The notes below the pieces were generated by a model. It saw only the letters and a program-made list of their open reading frames with translations. It was not told where the DNA came from and ran no database searches. Made by a program: the position numbers and the translations under genes. Shown here piece by piece: positions 12,396 to 24,265 of a stretch of DNA of 64,000 bases. The stretch's first letter is position 1. Each line of letters begins with the position of its first letter. This stretch comes from Berberis thunbergii (lineage: Eukaryota > Streptophyta > Magnoliopsida > Ranunculales > Berberidaceae), in assembly GCA_003290165.1 (NCBI GenBank), contig QNQO01000222.1, forward strand, positions 248,001 through 312,000, in the 5' to 3' direction.

Positions 12396-13518
12396 GTATA
12401 CTTCTGTTCCAGATTGAGTATATCATATTTCTATCTTCAAGAATGCATTACCTTAGGTTACTTCAAATATGGTCGTTACTACAAGTCTCTTGAAACTATT
12501 GATGCGGCCATAACTAGGCAAAGCTATTCTCCTAGCCTTTCATGTCAGAGTTGCAAACATTCCCAACTTCCTGCTCATAAGATTTTTTATCATTTTTATT
12601 TGTGGCATCCATCTTAGTTGACATGCTAATATTCTAAGGCTCTTACAATTTCTATCCGTTCGTGAAAATTAACCCCTTGTCTTTGAGACACCTGATGGTA
12701 GGTTTCCCCCCCTTATAAATGTTCCTTGCCTGTACATAGAAAACATTTATTAGTAAGAATACATGAAATTATTTAGATCTTTATGCTGGATTGTTTTATT
12801 TATAGAGACAACTATTTCATGGATGTGATGGTTACACGAAATCCCTGTGATCAATATCCGGTTACCACATTCTGTACACGTTTTTTTTATTTCTGGAGTT
12901 TATCGCTGAACATTAGTTGTTTTTGTTGTCATGTTAAAGCGAAATAATTGATTCCAGTATTAGGATCGATCAATACCTTTCATTATCCAAGGAACTCACT
13001 TTCAAAAGAGACCATTAATAAATTATTTCCAACTTATACACTCAGGGAGTAGCAATTCCAGAGGACAGTTGTAAATAAGAACTGTAAACCTTTCTTGATT
13101 ATTATTTTAGTGCATGTCAGGCCGAAACATCATTAAACCTCCTCTCACTTGGGACATTAATAGTTATCTTTCCCCAAAATCTGTTTTAGTTTGGGCTCGA
13201 GCCACCTTGATTTAACTAGTTCAAGCTGACCAAGTTGTCTAGCCCTTGAGTTGCATTGTACTGTTCTCAACGGATTGTAAGAGGTTTATAGTTTGTTTGT
13301 ACTTCAATGGCCTAAATTGTCCAAAATCTTTTCTAGTCCTTAGTGTTGTTCCAAATTATTATTTTCATTTGAGAATAAACATTATAAACCACTTGTAAGG
13401 AGGCAATTATCACATCCCGAAGGGGAGACAAGCAAGGTGAATTCAAATTCATAAGCTGGCCACACTGGTGTTCAATTTGAGTATTTTATATTTACAAAAG
13501 TCGCCCTGATTTTTGTAG
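12396..13518. other. No recognised gene
   Basis: AT-rich sequence between two captured exons. The short frame at 12414-12617 has no recognisable motif. No repeats or element ends were seen. Confidence 0.3.
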
Positions 13519-13669
13519 ATCCAGGATGCATTGCAGTGGGCTGCTTTTGACAGCAACTCGCAAGTTGAAGCCATACTTCAGGCCTTACATACAAAGAAGT
13601 CTCCACCTACATATTTTAGAACAAACAAATTTACTTATGCTTTTCAAGATATTAAATCGATGCATACGG
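13519..13669 (+). pseudogene. Captured exon of vacuolar H+-ATPase subunit a
   Basis: Between AG (13518) and GT (13670), the frame reads [20 protein letters not shown], then [16 protein letters not shown] and TYAFQDI. This is the segment just before the first membrane helices of the a-subunit (VHA-a). The last few codons (KSMHTG) depart from the family. Only this part of the ~820-residue protein is present. Orientation matches all other captured fragments. Confidence 0.8.
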
Positions 13670-14077
13670 GTGAGTTAGGCCATAATTAATAAGTTAGGCC
13701 ACAATTAGTAATTTCTTGGTTAGCTTTTATAAATTTAACCAACTTTTAAATATTAGTTTTTGGCTTTTAAACTCAATAGTATAGTACCATATTAATAACT
13801 TGAATTTTAGAACAAGTTTCATGTTTATTTTGGACAAGTTTCATGTCAATGTCAATTTTGGATCCTGATAGGTTGTTCAAATGATTTGAATTGTTGAATG
13901 ACATGTTATGTATATGAATTTTGTGCAAATGACTAGTTGTTCACACTACACCAGAAATCTTTGTTGTTTTATGATTTTCCATTGGTTATAGCTTTGAATT
14001 TGGCTTTGTGAATATATATTGCATGTGATGCTTTTGTCTTGCAAGATTTTTGATATACCTTTATGTTTATATGGCAG

Positions 14078-14160
14078 ACGATGATGAGGAAGATGAAGAT
14101 GAGGAAGAAGAAAGTGACGAGAAAGAGGATTTTATTTACTTTGAAGAAATGACATTTTGA
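14078..14160 (+). pseudogene. Acidic C-terminal exon, possibly of a CACTA-encoded gene
   Basis: After a CAG acceptor at 14075-14077 the frame runs through an Asp/Glu tract (DDDEEDEDEEEESDEKED) and ends IYFEEMTF with TGA at 14158-14160. The next ~75 bases look like a 3' UTR, and the outer CACTA element inserts there. After 35476 the same UTR-like sequence resumes (AATAAA near 35502) and leads to CACTA subterminal repeats and an end at 35951. I infer that this exon is the last exon of the gene carried by that third element. Confidence 0.4.
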
Positions 14161-14236
14161 TACTATGTTTATATGTTATGTAAGAACTAATGAGACTTAC
14201 TTTGTTTTGCATTGTACTTATGTTTCTACCATGTAT

Positions 14237-14605
14237 CACTACACCAAAAGGGCATTTTAGCTACGCCGAGCTGGCCACGGTTCTAAACTGTTGGTGTATT
14301 TGCCACGGCAAAAAACCGTAGCTATAAGTACCAACGGCTTAAAATCGTGGGTAAAAAAAACCTGGCCACGGTTTACAACCGTTGGTATATTTGGCACGGC
14401 TAAAAACCGTGGCTAATAGTAGCAACGGCTTCAGACCGTGGGTATTATTCGCAACGGCTCAAAACCGTTGCAACAAAAAAATTTAGCAACGGTTCTAAAC
14501 CGTGGCTAGATCTAGCAATGGCTCAAAACAGTTGCAAAAAAAAAGTGAGCAACGGTTTTAAATCGTGGCTAGCTCTAGCAACGGCTCAAAACCGTGGCTA
14601 CATGA
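14237..14605. repeat. 5' terminal and subterminal repeats of the outer CACTA
   Basis: CACTACACC is followed by more than ten copies of a ~10-bp motif, AACCGTGGC/AACCGTTGC or its complement, often as near-palindromes (GCCACGG..AAAACCGTGGC). In En/Spm such arrays bind the TNPA-type protein. The array is collinear with that at 22176-22385. Confidence 0.85.
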
Positions 14606-16082
14606 AAAGCTGAAAAAAAATTGGGCGGGCTATTTTGGCGCTCGACCTTCCCTCCATTCGACTTCCATCGACAAAAATGAAGCTCCCCTCCACAAACCCT
14701 CCACTCGACATCGTCTCCTTCCCTGCTCCCTCCCTCGACTCGACTTCCCTGCTCCTTCTCCTTCCCTGCTCCCTCCCTCGACTTCCCTCGACTTCAAAAT
14801 CGATCAGCCACTGCAACCGAACAGGTAATCTCTCTCTTTTATTTATGATGAAATTAGGGTTCGATGATTGTTTTTTCATTTATGTCTGACCTAACTAGCA
14901 TGAAACTTACAAGTTGATTTCTGATAGAGTTTAAAAGTAGTGTATACAATTGGGTTGAGTGGGGTTTCATTTGAAAGCTTTATGGAAAAACTAGGTTTTA
15001 TTGTGATGGAATTGAACTGGATAATCAAACTTTTAAGAAAATATCTTTGGCTTTCTATTTAGATGTTATGAATGAATCAAAGTGAATCAAAAGAATCAAA
15101 GATGAAAAATATTGAACTTTGGAGGAAAAAGTTATCATACATGAGTTTGATTGAAATGTGAATGCCAACGTTTTTTTTTCTTTTGAGTGTTTGGTCATTG
15201 TGAATTAAGTGGCTTGATTTACTCAGTGACGAGATTTAGGTGAATGAGTGTATTGGGGTGGGGTGGATAACGTCATCCGTGACGGAGTGATTTTTTGTTT
15301 TAATAAAAAAATCCATGGTTTTTCCTGCGGATTCGAGTACCAACAAATTCTTGGAGGAAAAAGTGTTTTTTTTTTGGGTGGTGGGTTGGAGGAAAGCAAT
15401 GACTATTTGCTAAAACTACAAAAATATAAAGTGAAGGAGTGGAATATGAATAAAAATAAATTAGTCGATGCATGAGAATGACATTGTTCACTATTGTTAA
15501 AGTGGATGAACAAAATTGTTTTCCAAAGGCAATTAAGGTTTTAGAGCATCTTTAGTAGCAAATTTTAAACTAGTCACTCAAATCGCAAAATAAGGTTTGT
15601 TCTAACTTTCATTAAGGGTTTGTTTTGTTTGTTTGGTTTGGTTATCTGTTTCTTGTCTGAGCTGTAAAAAGTAAATTTGAAGAGCATCAATCAGATTATT
15701 CTCTTGCTATTCATGTGAAGTCTTCTCATCCAGTATTTTTGTCTCACTTTGCCATGGCTATTATGTTATAATCAATCAATGAAGTATCTGTCACTGTAAT
15801 AGGATGGATAAGATAATTGGATTTATCTAGGAAGAGAATATCTTTCATACTAGTGAATTTAACCCCACTTTTTGGTAATTTGGAGTTAATTAATGCTTAC
15901 ATGAGGCAAACTATACCTTATCAGGAGTTGAGGATGAAGGGTTTTTAGGATTGAACTGAGAGATATCTCACAACCCCAAGCTCAACTTTGTCATGTTAGA
16001 ATCTTAGTTTGAGTGTTGATATGCTTTAACAAATTAATCCCTTTCAGTAGTTGAAAGTGCATGTTTTATTCATTGATTACAG
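14606..16082. other. Leader-like Pro/Ser-rich tract and AT-rich spacer
   Basis: The segment 14635-14825 has repeated CTCCCTCGACT/CTTCCCTGCTCC units and ends in a plausible donor (ACAG/GTAATC at 14825). It may be the element's own non-coding first exon, to which captured exons could be spliced. The rest, to 16082, shows no recognisable exon. Confidence 0.35.
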
Positions 16083-17364
16083 GAGGGTCTAGCACCTATA
16101 CATTTGGTGGTTGAGAATGAATATCATCGTGCAACTCTTGGTGGAACGGGAGGAGTAAAGGCTGCGGGAAATTATGCTCCGGTGAGCCATTTTTTTTAGA
16201 CGGAGTTGGTTGGATTTTAATCTTCATCTGACAACAGGATGATGATCACTTGCGTAGTTATTTTCAAAATGGTTTCTAATTGCATGTAGGTTATGAAGCC
16301 ACAATCTGAAGCTAAAGCCAAAGGATATTCTGATGTTTTGTACCTTGATTCTGTTCACAAAAAAAATACTTGGAGGAGGTTTCTGCTTGTAATGTGTTTC
16401 TTGTCAAGGTGCAATGGAATTTAAGCTCGCTGTTCTTTTATTTTTACACGTTAATGGGAGATTGAAATATATGATATTTGCCCATCAGTTGTATAAACAT
16501 TACATAAGCAGTTATTCCTCTGCATCTGATGTTGTCAACTGTTTCATTCAGGGTAAAACAATTTCTACTCCAGAAGTCAGAGGGACGATTCTTCCTGGAA
16601 TTACACGTAAAAGTATAATTGATTTGGCTCATAACCAAGGATTTCAGGTATCTATTTTCACATTTTATCTCAAAATTTAGCTGAACTCACATATATTGCT
16701 TTCTCGTTTAAATTTCACATTATATACTTCTCCAAGTCACAATACATTTTCCTATGCCTCCTAGGCCGCATATGGTGTTTTCCGACCATATTAGTATACG
16801 CTGGACCAAATTTCTATTTTGTACATATCTATATAGGCTGATCATAATCATAGTATCAGCTTCAGTCTAATAACTTGCCTATGACCATTAGCTTTTATCG
16901 CTTAAGAGCTCAACTTCTTTGTGCTTCATTTCTCATTACAGCTGGTTTACTTTTCCTTTTGAGAAGAAGGCTTATAGTAATTCTTCCTGAATATATGTAT
17001 TATTGTATTTTGCCAGGTTGAGACGCCTTGTAACTGTTGACGAATTGCTAGCAGTTGATGAATTTTCGTTGGGTACGTAAGCAGTTGTTGTATTGCCTGT
17101 GGGCAGTGTAACTTACCTTGGCAAAAAGTAAATTTCTTTTCTAGCTCTGTAGTTTAAATTTTGAGTGATTCTCTCATCCTCAAATATGATAGAAATTGGT
17201 CTAAGAAAGTTAATTAACATTCAGCTTGATTTCTACTCTTTGCAGGGTGTCTTTTGGGAGAAACTGGTGTAGGTGCTGTTTCACAACAGCTTTATTCGTC
17301 ACTTAACGAGCATCCAAATGGGCCTCGCAGAGGACAAACATGGTTGGACTCTCCACATTAGACT
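16083..17364 (+). pseudogene. Captured branched-chain amino acid aminotransferase fragment (C-terminal half)
   Basis: Exons at 16083-16181, 16290-16408, 16552-16647, 17017-17129 and 17246-17364, each with AG/GT borders, encode in order VVENEYHRATLGGTGGVKAA, KPQSEAKAKGYSDVLYLDSV, STPEVRGTILPGITRKSIID, VGSVTYLGK and AVSQQLYSSL..MGLAEDKHGWT. This is the PLP-enzyme fold-type IV BCAT C-terminal half, including the TPE..GTILPGITR region near the cofactor phosphate. The 5' half with the catalytic Lys is absent. Small indels shift the frame in the second exon (near 16369), in the fourth (near 17023) and in the fifth (near 17304), and a TAA interrupts the fourth (LGT*AVVVLP). Introns are kept, so capture was from DNA. 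Confidence 0.9.
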
Positions 17365-18340
17365 AGATAGATTAAACCAAAGCATGTATTGTCCCAATTT
17401 GATTATTGAATACCAACTTTCAGAGTTGTTTGAACGATCATCTTTGATTAATATAGTCTAGTTTTTAGCATTTCTGTATATATAGTGTATAAAGAATGTC
17501 AGAAGGTTTGCAGATGGTTTATCGATATCTATTTGTTGTTAAGGAATGTGAAGCTCATCTTTGTTTCCATTCTCAATGGTTTGCCAAAGCAATTGCTATT
17601 TCGAGTATCACCAAAATCTACTTTCTTTCAGTTGATTTTTATTTCTACAATGGAAATTTCATACCTAAGTGAAATGAATATTATGATCGAACATGATCAT
17701 ACAACCCATGAAAATTGTGACCGTAATATTATGATAACTAACATAACACTGTTATGTACAATAAGTAATGGAAAGACTAGTTTTTCAACCTCTGCATCTG
17801 TTGAAGTGTCTCATTTGTTACTCTTCGTATACAGTTTTCTGCAGGCAAGCTTGGGGCCAAGTTCAATCCATTTTCGAAGGTATGAAAGAAGCTCTTTATT
17901 TATAAATATATCAGTTAGAATTGATTGACCAGAGGATGGTATCTGCTTGATCAAAGGACTAGAGTGCAAGCAACTGAACTGAGGGGCACAATTTGGTTGC
18001 AGTGTCTATTTTTGTTGATTATGCATATGTATGGGTAAAGACTTTCATTTTGCAATGCAGTGAAACACTTAAGTGCATTGCCTATGTCTCATTTTTCTAT
18101 GAGTTGGGTATGTCAGGCATCAGCAGTGTGCTACTGGTAATTATTTTATTTTAAGCAACAAGGAAATGTCTAATCAACACAATGCTCCTCTTTTTAGTTT
18201 TACTGTCTTATTGATTTTTTTTTTCTTCTTCTGTTTGGGTAAACATCAAATATTCATTTTTTACTTTGACAAACATCAACTCCATTTGATGTTAAACTTG
18301 TTTCTTGTATTGAATACTAAACTTGTTTCTGATTATTCAG
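17365..18340. other. Spacer between captured BCAT and PIN fragments
   Basis: AT-rich, with a short exon-like patch after CTGCAG at 17846 that I cannot assign. A + strand open frame (17485-17928) has no known motif. Confidence 0.3.
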
Positions 18341-18582
18341 GCTGCTCTACCACAAGGAATAGTTCCTTTTGTATTTGCAAGGGAGTATAATCTACACCCA
18401 GACGTATTAAGCATCGCGTAAGTCTCATATATTCATGTTTATTTTGTTTATCAACATCCGTTTACATTGTGAATTCTTTATGTATCTATATTGACTTGCA
18501 GAGTGATATTTGGAATGATTGTGTCACTGCCCATCAACATGCTATATTATGCTTTCCTGGGTTTCCTATACAATTCGTAAGA
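18341..18582 (+). pseudogene. Captured PIN-type auxin efflux carrier, last two exons
   Basis: Exon 18341-18417 encodes [20 protein letters not shown] followed by DVLSIA. After a GT-AG intron, 18502-18582 encodes VIFGMIVSLPINMLYYAFLG. These are the last two transmembrane helices of the PIN/auxin-carrier family. The native protein has ten helices and exports auxin at the plasma membrane or ER; only the C-terminal ~50 residues remain. Confidence 0.85.
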
Positions 18583-18787
18583 AGATGAAAAGGCGCAACT
18601 ACTGCAATTTCAATGCCATTGAAGAACAATACCAGATCCACTGAATAAACAGAACATTTGAAGAGAAAAATTACATTTGTTGAAGTATGGCAAAGGACAA
18701 TGGCAGCTGAAATGGCATCAGCGCAAGTGGTTCGATGATTTGGCCAGTGGGTACTCTGCAGTGAAACAGAGCGCACTTTGGTTTGCG

Positions 18788-18918
18788 ACCAGCAGCAAGC
18801 TCGCATCAGTGCGTCCCTCGCAGAGCAGCAGTTCATCCCTCGCAGCAGCAGCAGTGATTCCCTCGCAGCAGCAGCAGCAGTGCGTACCTCGCATCATCAG
18901 CAGATCGTCCCTTGCAGT
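18788..18918 (+). repeat. Imperfect CAG-rich tandem repeat
   Basis: Units like CCTCGCAGCAGCAGCAGTG repeat about four times with CAG expansions of two to five. It lies between captured gene fragments and is followed by a possible donor (CTTGCAG/GTAAG-like at 18912-18920). Confidence 0.6.
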
Positions 18919-19296
18919 AAGTCCCAAAATCTGCTATTGTTTACTCCCAAAATCTAGGATATTTCCTTGGGGAGATCTTGCAGTGCTACACTTATCATTA
19001 TGGTGCACATGCGTTCACTCATTCCTTACGAGGACGGTTTCTCTTGGGTTTGTCTCAAGTTCTTAATTATATTCCCAAACCCAAATTTACCAAGTACAAA
19101 CAATTGAGTTGCATTTATGTTGAAATGCCTCTTCATAGAATGCATGTCACAATAAAACTCATCATTATAGACGGCCTGATGTTCGAATTCTTTTATGTTC
19201 TGTTCATTTTACTCCCTTTTGCAAATCATGAAACCATTCTAATGGCTTTATTTGTTTCCTATTTGCTTCTGAAATACTTTATTTCCTCATTTTTAG

Positions 19297-19537
19297 AATC
19301 CGAGAAAAGAAGGAATCTGTGACAGTGTTGTTGTGCGGTACAAGCGGGTGCGGCAAGTCTACATTGTCAAATGGTATTGGTATTATAACACCAGATCTTG
19401 CAACAGCAGTAGCAAATAAGTTAGAATTGACTACACACCCTCGTTGTTCCTATCAAATCAGATATGTTGGCTGTAAGGGAGTCATAGGTTTATTGGCTGA
19501 GAAGAGAAAAGGTTGCCTCGTAATGTTACTCATAAGG
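19297..19537 (+). pseudogene. Chimeric exon: P-loop (2-PGK/LPA1-like) joined in frame to RNA-dependent RNA polymerase
   Basis: After an AG acceptor at 19296 the frame reads [20 protein letters not shown] then STLS. This has a Walker A motif (GTSGCGKST) and is the start of the P-loop domain of plant 2-phosphoglycerate-kinase/LPA1-like proteins. Without a stop it continues [20 protein letters not shown], then [15 protein letters not shown]. That is the cellular RDR domain segment around FSDGIG..A.QIRYGGYKG, upstream of the catalytic DxDGD. It ends at a GT at 19538. The fusion lies within one exon, so the two sources were joined at DNA level. The RDR part keeps neither the initial FS of FSDGIG nor the catalytic loop. 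Confidence 0.65.
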
Positions 19538-19824
19538 TACACTTCTAACCCAATTCGGTGCTTCCTGCTACTTTATGTTAATTTTTGTCTTTGGCAAAGG
19601 TTTGGATGAAAAGAGTGTATTTTACTCAAAAAAGAAAGGGGAATTCTAAATGTCAAGGAAACGGGTGAGGGAAGGGACGTGGCGGATGCTCCTATACTTG
19701 TTAATGTCAAGTATGAAGCATTTGAAATGGCTAGGTGTGAGTTTCTAATCTACCAAATATGATTGTTTATTTATTTATAATTGTTAATTTGTTATTTTGT
19801 TTCTGGTTTTTTAATTTGATGCAG

Positions 19825-20484
19825 GATAACCCCTTAGTTATAGAGTGATTTGATTTCAATAGCAATGGAACACATAAATTTATAGGGTAACTACTTAATT
19901 CCTGCTTTCATTTTATTTATTTTTGTTTTTGTGTGTATGATTATATGAAAACGCTATGACTCAAATATATTAAAAATAGAACATTTTTGACCTTGCGTTG
20001 AATTATTTCATCAGGAAAGTTCTGAAGTCAGTGATGGACCTGGAAAATCTTCATAAGGAAAGAATTGGAGCACAACTTCATACAGAATCTTCTGCGAGGA
20101 AGCCTCATATGAGGGTATTTTGTATGGCCATTCTTCTGTCAGAAGTTTATTAACAGATGAAGTTGACATGTCTAACAGTACATTTCTTAACTATTTTTTT
20201 GTGGATGTTGAAGAGTCAACTTTTTGTGGATGGGTTTTTTGAGAAAAAGCTATACAGTTTCATTGACTACATTTCTAGTGGATTCGAGCTGAATTTTATG
20301 GTTGCAGTTGATTTCACAGGTACATATAATGTTGAGAAATATCATTGTATATTCCTTATGCGACTTAAAGGACAAATCATTGAAAGTATTATTTGAATTT
20401 TGTTCAGCTTCAAATGGAAATCCTAGACATCCAGATTCCCTGCACTACATTGATCCTTCAGGAAGATTGAATGCTTACCAGCAG
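19825..20484 (+). pseudogene. Captured copine (BONZAI-type) fragment
   Basis: Exons 19825-19886 (DNPLVIE*FDFNSNGTHKFI), 20015-~20080 (KVLKSVMDLENLHKERIG), ~20207-20319 (QLFVDGFFEKKLYSFIDYIS then GFELNFMVAVDFT) and 20408-20484 (ASNGNPRHPDSLHYIDPSGR then LNAYQQ) lie in the native order with AG/GT borders. They span the second C2 domain and the start of the von Willebrand A domain (DxS-type site at DFTASNG) of copines, which are calcium-dependent membrane-binding proteins. The first exon has an in-frame TGA where Cys is expected. The exon at 20015 reads on into unrelated sequence. Confidence 0.85.
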
Positions 20485-21779
20485 GTGAAGTTTTACTTGA
20501 CTTTTTTTAGTGCATGTAAATATATTAAAAGAATCTTGAGAGTCGACATCTGCCGTTGAGGTTTATTAGTCTTTTCAGGGGGGTAGCACAAAAATAAAAT
20601 ATATTTATAGTATGTTAATTTTTCAGCACCTATTGAGCTGGCTGTCCTGTGATTGATATATAAAAATGGCTTCTTAGAGCTAGAAGATCTCCTAATGGAA
20701 ATTTCTCTTGACAACCTTATGAGGAATACTGATCAATCATTCTTTTGTTGACAAACTGCTGATCAATATTTTTAAATCAGTTCTACTAAATATTATAAAC
20801 TAGATGGATACTACGATTGGTTAAATCATTGGTAATTTGGTATAGGAGGTCTTCTGGTGGGTCAATTTCACATGTTTTGAGTCCCTTTGGTTTCAATGCA
20901 CTCGAGGAGTCAGTTATATCTTATAGCTTGAACTGGTTGTTAAACACTTAAATCTTGAAAACATTGTCCAGCAAAGTCCAAACGATATGTAGGTTAGGCT
21001 GGAATTTGATCATTATCAAATATTATTCTAGGAAAATGTGTAAGTGAGATAATAATTTATAATTTGAGGATATTGTGTCTGCCTTGTAGTTATATAATGT
21101 GTAGTGTAAATGATGCAAGTTTAGATTGAGTTTCTTTTCCTTGACCTTTGCCTGGTTTAACCCAAGCATCTGTCCCCTTTGTCAACTCTATACCAATCAT
21201 CTGCATCTTCTGCTTGTTTATACATTTTTCATTTTGTGTTCTCCACTGTATAATTATACTCTAGCATAATTTTGTTATGTGATGCTTTGGGCTTGTAGTA
21301 AGTGAGTTTTATGTTGCTGCAGCATTTGTCTCCTTGAAACAGGAGGTAGAAGTTCTTCAAAATCTTGACCAGCCTGCGGAGATTTTATGAAAAAATCCAT
21401 CATGCTCCTTAACTGAAATATGTTTAAAAAATACATGTCGATTAATTCCGATTAATCTCATAATGCTCATTAACTGATTAGGTTCCAGTAACGATTACAT
21501 AGAAGCTAAGATGTATAAATGTCATGTTAAACCATAAGGAAAGTAAGATTGATATCTAGCAACACTCCGCAAAGTCTTTGTTTAATTACGAGCTTAAAAG
21601 GATAGATGAACTGATAATTCAAATAAGCTTTTTTTTTTTAAGAAAAAAGGGGGGAAACCTATAAAAGAATTTATACACTACATAAATCCTCAAATTGAGT
21701 TGTTGGTTGGGTTCTAAGAAGACTAATGGAGTTATAGAAGTATTTTATTTTGTTGTTTTTTATTTTTTCTGGACATGAG
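20485..21779. other. No recognised gene
   Basis: AT-rich spacer of the outer CACTA. It contains homopolymer runs (T10 near 21630) but no recognisable exon. Confidence 0.3.
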
Positions 21780-22175
21780 AGCTTCATTAAGACGTAAAAT
21801 GAAGATTGGTGGTGTCCTTGCAAGTGACAGGAACACAAGGCCTACAAAGAAGCAAGGACAACACAAAGATTACAAACAATGGGTGAACACACCAGCCCAA
21901 ATGAATTACCTGGCAAGAGTGCATAATGGCCTCCCAAATGAAATGAAATTCTCTCCCTGAGTCCTCTTTGCAAATCCCCCAAGAAATATCCCACATCCAA
22001 ACTCTAGCCTTAATATTTGATCACAAATTGAGTGTAGTGATCTTGCCATTGAATATTTCTGGCGTTTCTCGAGCACCATGGAGCAGCAATGAAGACTAAC
22101 AAAAGTCTGTTATAAAGCCATAGCCCAAGAGCGGTGAAGGTGACACCAGCCATACGCCTTCATTTCGCCTGTTGC
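21780..22175 (-). pseudogene. LINE remnant, C-terminal zinc-binding region, left part
   Basis: On the minus strand there are pieces such as CSRNARNIQW and VWMWDISWGICKEDSGREFH, which resemble the segment after the zinc-binding domain (zf-RVT) of plant L1-type LINE ORF2. The upstream part of the same remnant is at 31436-31690, on the other side of the inner CACTA insertion. Confidence 0.45.
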
Positions 22176-22385
22176 CACTACACCAAAAGACCTGATTAGC
22201 TACACAGGGGTGGCCACGATTCTAAGCCGTTGGTGTGTTTGCCACGGCTAAAAACCGTGGCTATAGTGTCCAACGGCTTAAAACCGTGGCTAAAAAAGGC
22301 TTGGCCACGGTTCTAAACCGTTGGTGTGGTTGCCACGGCTAAAAACCGTGGCTATAGTGACCCACGGCTTAAAACCGTTGCAAAC
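22176..22385. repeat. 5' terminal and subterminal repeats of the inner CACTA
   Basis: CACTACACC is followed by alternating GCCACGG and AACCGTGGC/AACCGTTGC motifs. The array is collinear with 14237-14400, with shared spacers such as GTTGGTGTGTTTGCCACGG. Confidence 0.88.
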
Positions 22386-22559
22386 GTGCACGTGTGTTGC
22401 ACGTGGACGTGTGGAGAAATACTCGCGGGCGAAATTTTGCGAAAAAAACAATGCTTCCCGCGTTCCCGCTCCATCTCGCCCTTTTCAACCCTTTGCTTCA
22501 AACCTAAAATTTCAAGGAGAGGGAAAGAGAGAAGGAGAAGGAGAAGGAGAAGGAAAGAG

Positions 22560-23291
22560 AGAGGGAGAAGGAGAGCAACCTTCAATCGGTTATCCTCTAG
22601 GGTTCTCGCATCCTCATCCAATTTCAGAGGAATCGTCTCCACCCCAGAGCTTTACAACCCTGAAGCAGCCGCAGCGGAGCCAGCCCCTGAAATTCACCCT
22701 CCACGAATCCCTGTAGCTGGAGCTAGGGTTCATCTCCCCAACCCCGATGAAGCAATCATTTTCGTCGATGGGTACCCAGTCAAAATTCCTAAGGGATTCA
22801 CTGTCCTCCAGGCTTGCGAAGTCGCCGGGGTCGACATTCCTCGGCTCTGCTACCACAGTCGCCTCTCCATTGCTGGGAATTGCAGGATGTGTTTGGTAGA
22901 GGTTGAGAAATCGCCCAAGCCGGTCGCTTCCTGCGCCATGCCCGCTCTCCTAGGTCAGATTTCATCAACGTTGATCACAATCTTTTTTTTTTTTTTGTTG
23001 GTCTAACTTGTTTGGGTTGTTTTTTTTATTCTTCTTCATGTCAGGTATGAAAATTAAAACGGATACTCCTATTGTGAAGAAGGCTCGTGAAGGGGTTATG
23101 GAGTTTTTGCTGATGAATCACCTGTTGGATTGCCCCATTTGTGATCAGGGTGGAGAATGTGATTTGCAGGATCCGTCTATGGCATTTGGATCTGATCGTG
23201 GGCGGTTCATTGACGTTAAGAGATCTGTTGTTGATAAGAATTTGGGGCCGTTGGTGAAGACAGTGACGACTCGTTGTATCTAGTGCACAAG
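22560..23291 (+). pseudogene. Captured mitochondrial complex I 75-kDa subunit (NDUFS1-type) 5' fragment
   Basis: Exon 1 (to 22953) encodes [20 protein letters not shown], the [2Fe-2S] domain with [20 protein letters not shown], and MPALL. Intron 22954-23044 (GT-AG) joins in frame to 23045-23291, with [20 protein letters not shown] and [14 protein letters not shown], the Cys motif for a [4Fe-4S] cluster. At the start of the next cluster motif the CAG for Gln in RCIQCTRC is TAG (23281-23283), a nonsense change. A donor GT follows at 23292. The frame is open from about 22326, through the element's end and a GAGAAG-rich tract (22515-22575), into the host exon, so element-derived sequence precedes it in frame. 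Only ~190 of ~740 residues are present. Confidence 0.93.
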
Positions 23292-24265
23292 GTTTGCACC
23301 TTCCTTTCTATTCTTTGAATGCTTGAAATTTATGTAACCAAGGCCTTTGAATGCTTGAATGCCAGAGACATTCTAGAGCTTCGACAAGGCAATCGTGCTC
23401 TTGGTACCTTTTCTGCCACTATCAAATACAAGGTAATTGAGTAACACACATAGGCAATGCATACTCTTGTTTTTCAGTAATAGCCTGAACTTTTCAAATG
23501 ATGTGGTGGTTCAGAATTGTTGTTGAACCAACTGTATTTTTTTTAATTCAATTTCTCAAGAGAAACTAAACATGGTCGAGGTGTTTTCATATAAAGATTT
23601 TGTGTTAGATAGAAGAAAAATGAACACCTGACTGAAGAAAATAATTAGGACCCCCAGGAATGCATGGGTTTAGCTTCACCAAGCAAGAAATTTGAGTGTC
23701 GAGAGTTTTATAGAAACAGAACCATGGAAATTCAGATTAAAACATTATAGAGAACCGGAGTTGAGAGGATTGCCATGATTCTGTTTCGAGATTGGTCTTT
23801 CCATTGGTTTAACAATTAAAGTAATACAATGTTTTACCCCAATCAGGAAAAGTGCAAGGGTGGGTATAAAGTTGAATCATTGTGTTTATTGATCCTGGCA
23901 ATCACACTCAAACTTCAATAATTTTATTAAGAATTTTTTGCAAATTCACTTGCAACTTTTAAGAATTGTAAAGATTGGGGTTTTAGGTGAGTGTTGGATC
24001 ATAATCATGAATTGTAGCGCTTAAGGTTGATTAATGTAGTTAGTTTATCTTTGGAGGATTATGCAAAGGTAGCTAGAGAACCTACACTTAGCCTAATGTT
24101 GGGTCCACTAACAATTCTATGTTGTTGAGATCTGAGACTAAAATTTGCATTGATGGTGGTGTCAAGTGGTAATGGGGTAATTGTTGTACATTTGTTGATA
24201 GTAGTTTTTTTTTTTTTGGTATGTGAAAATTAATTATCAATAATTTAACATGTTTTTTTTTCCAG
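23292..24265 (+). other. Spacer with one unidentified exon-like patch
   Basis: After GCCAG at 23366, a patch to ~23431 reads RDILELRQGNRALGTFSATI then KYK before GTAATT. It looks like a genuine captured exon but I cannot name the source. The remainder is AT-rich without recognisable exons. Confidence 0.35.

Noticed and set aside
22352..22856. Minus-strand frames opposite the complex I fragment
   Set aside because: They are antisense shadows of the GAGAAG tract and of a clearly homologous + strand exon.
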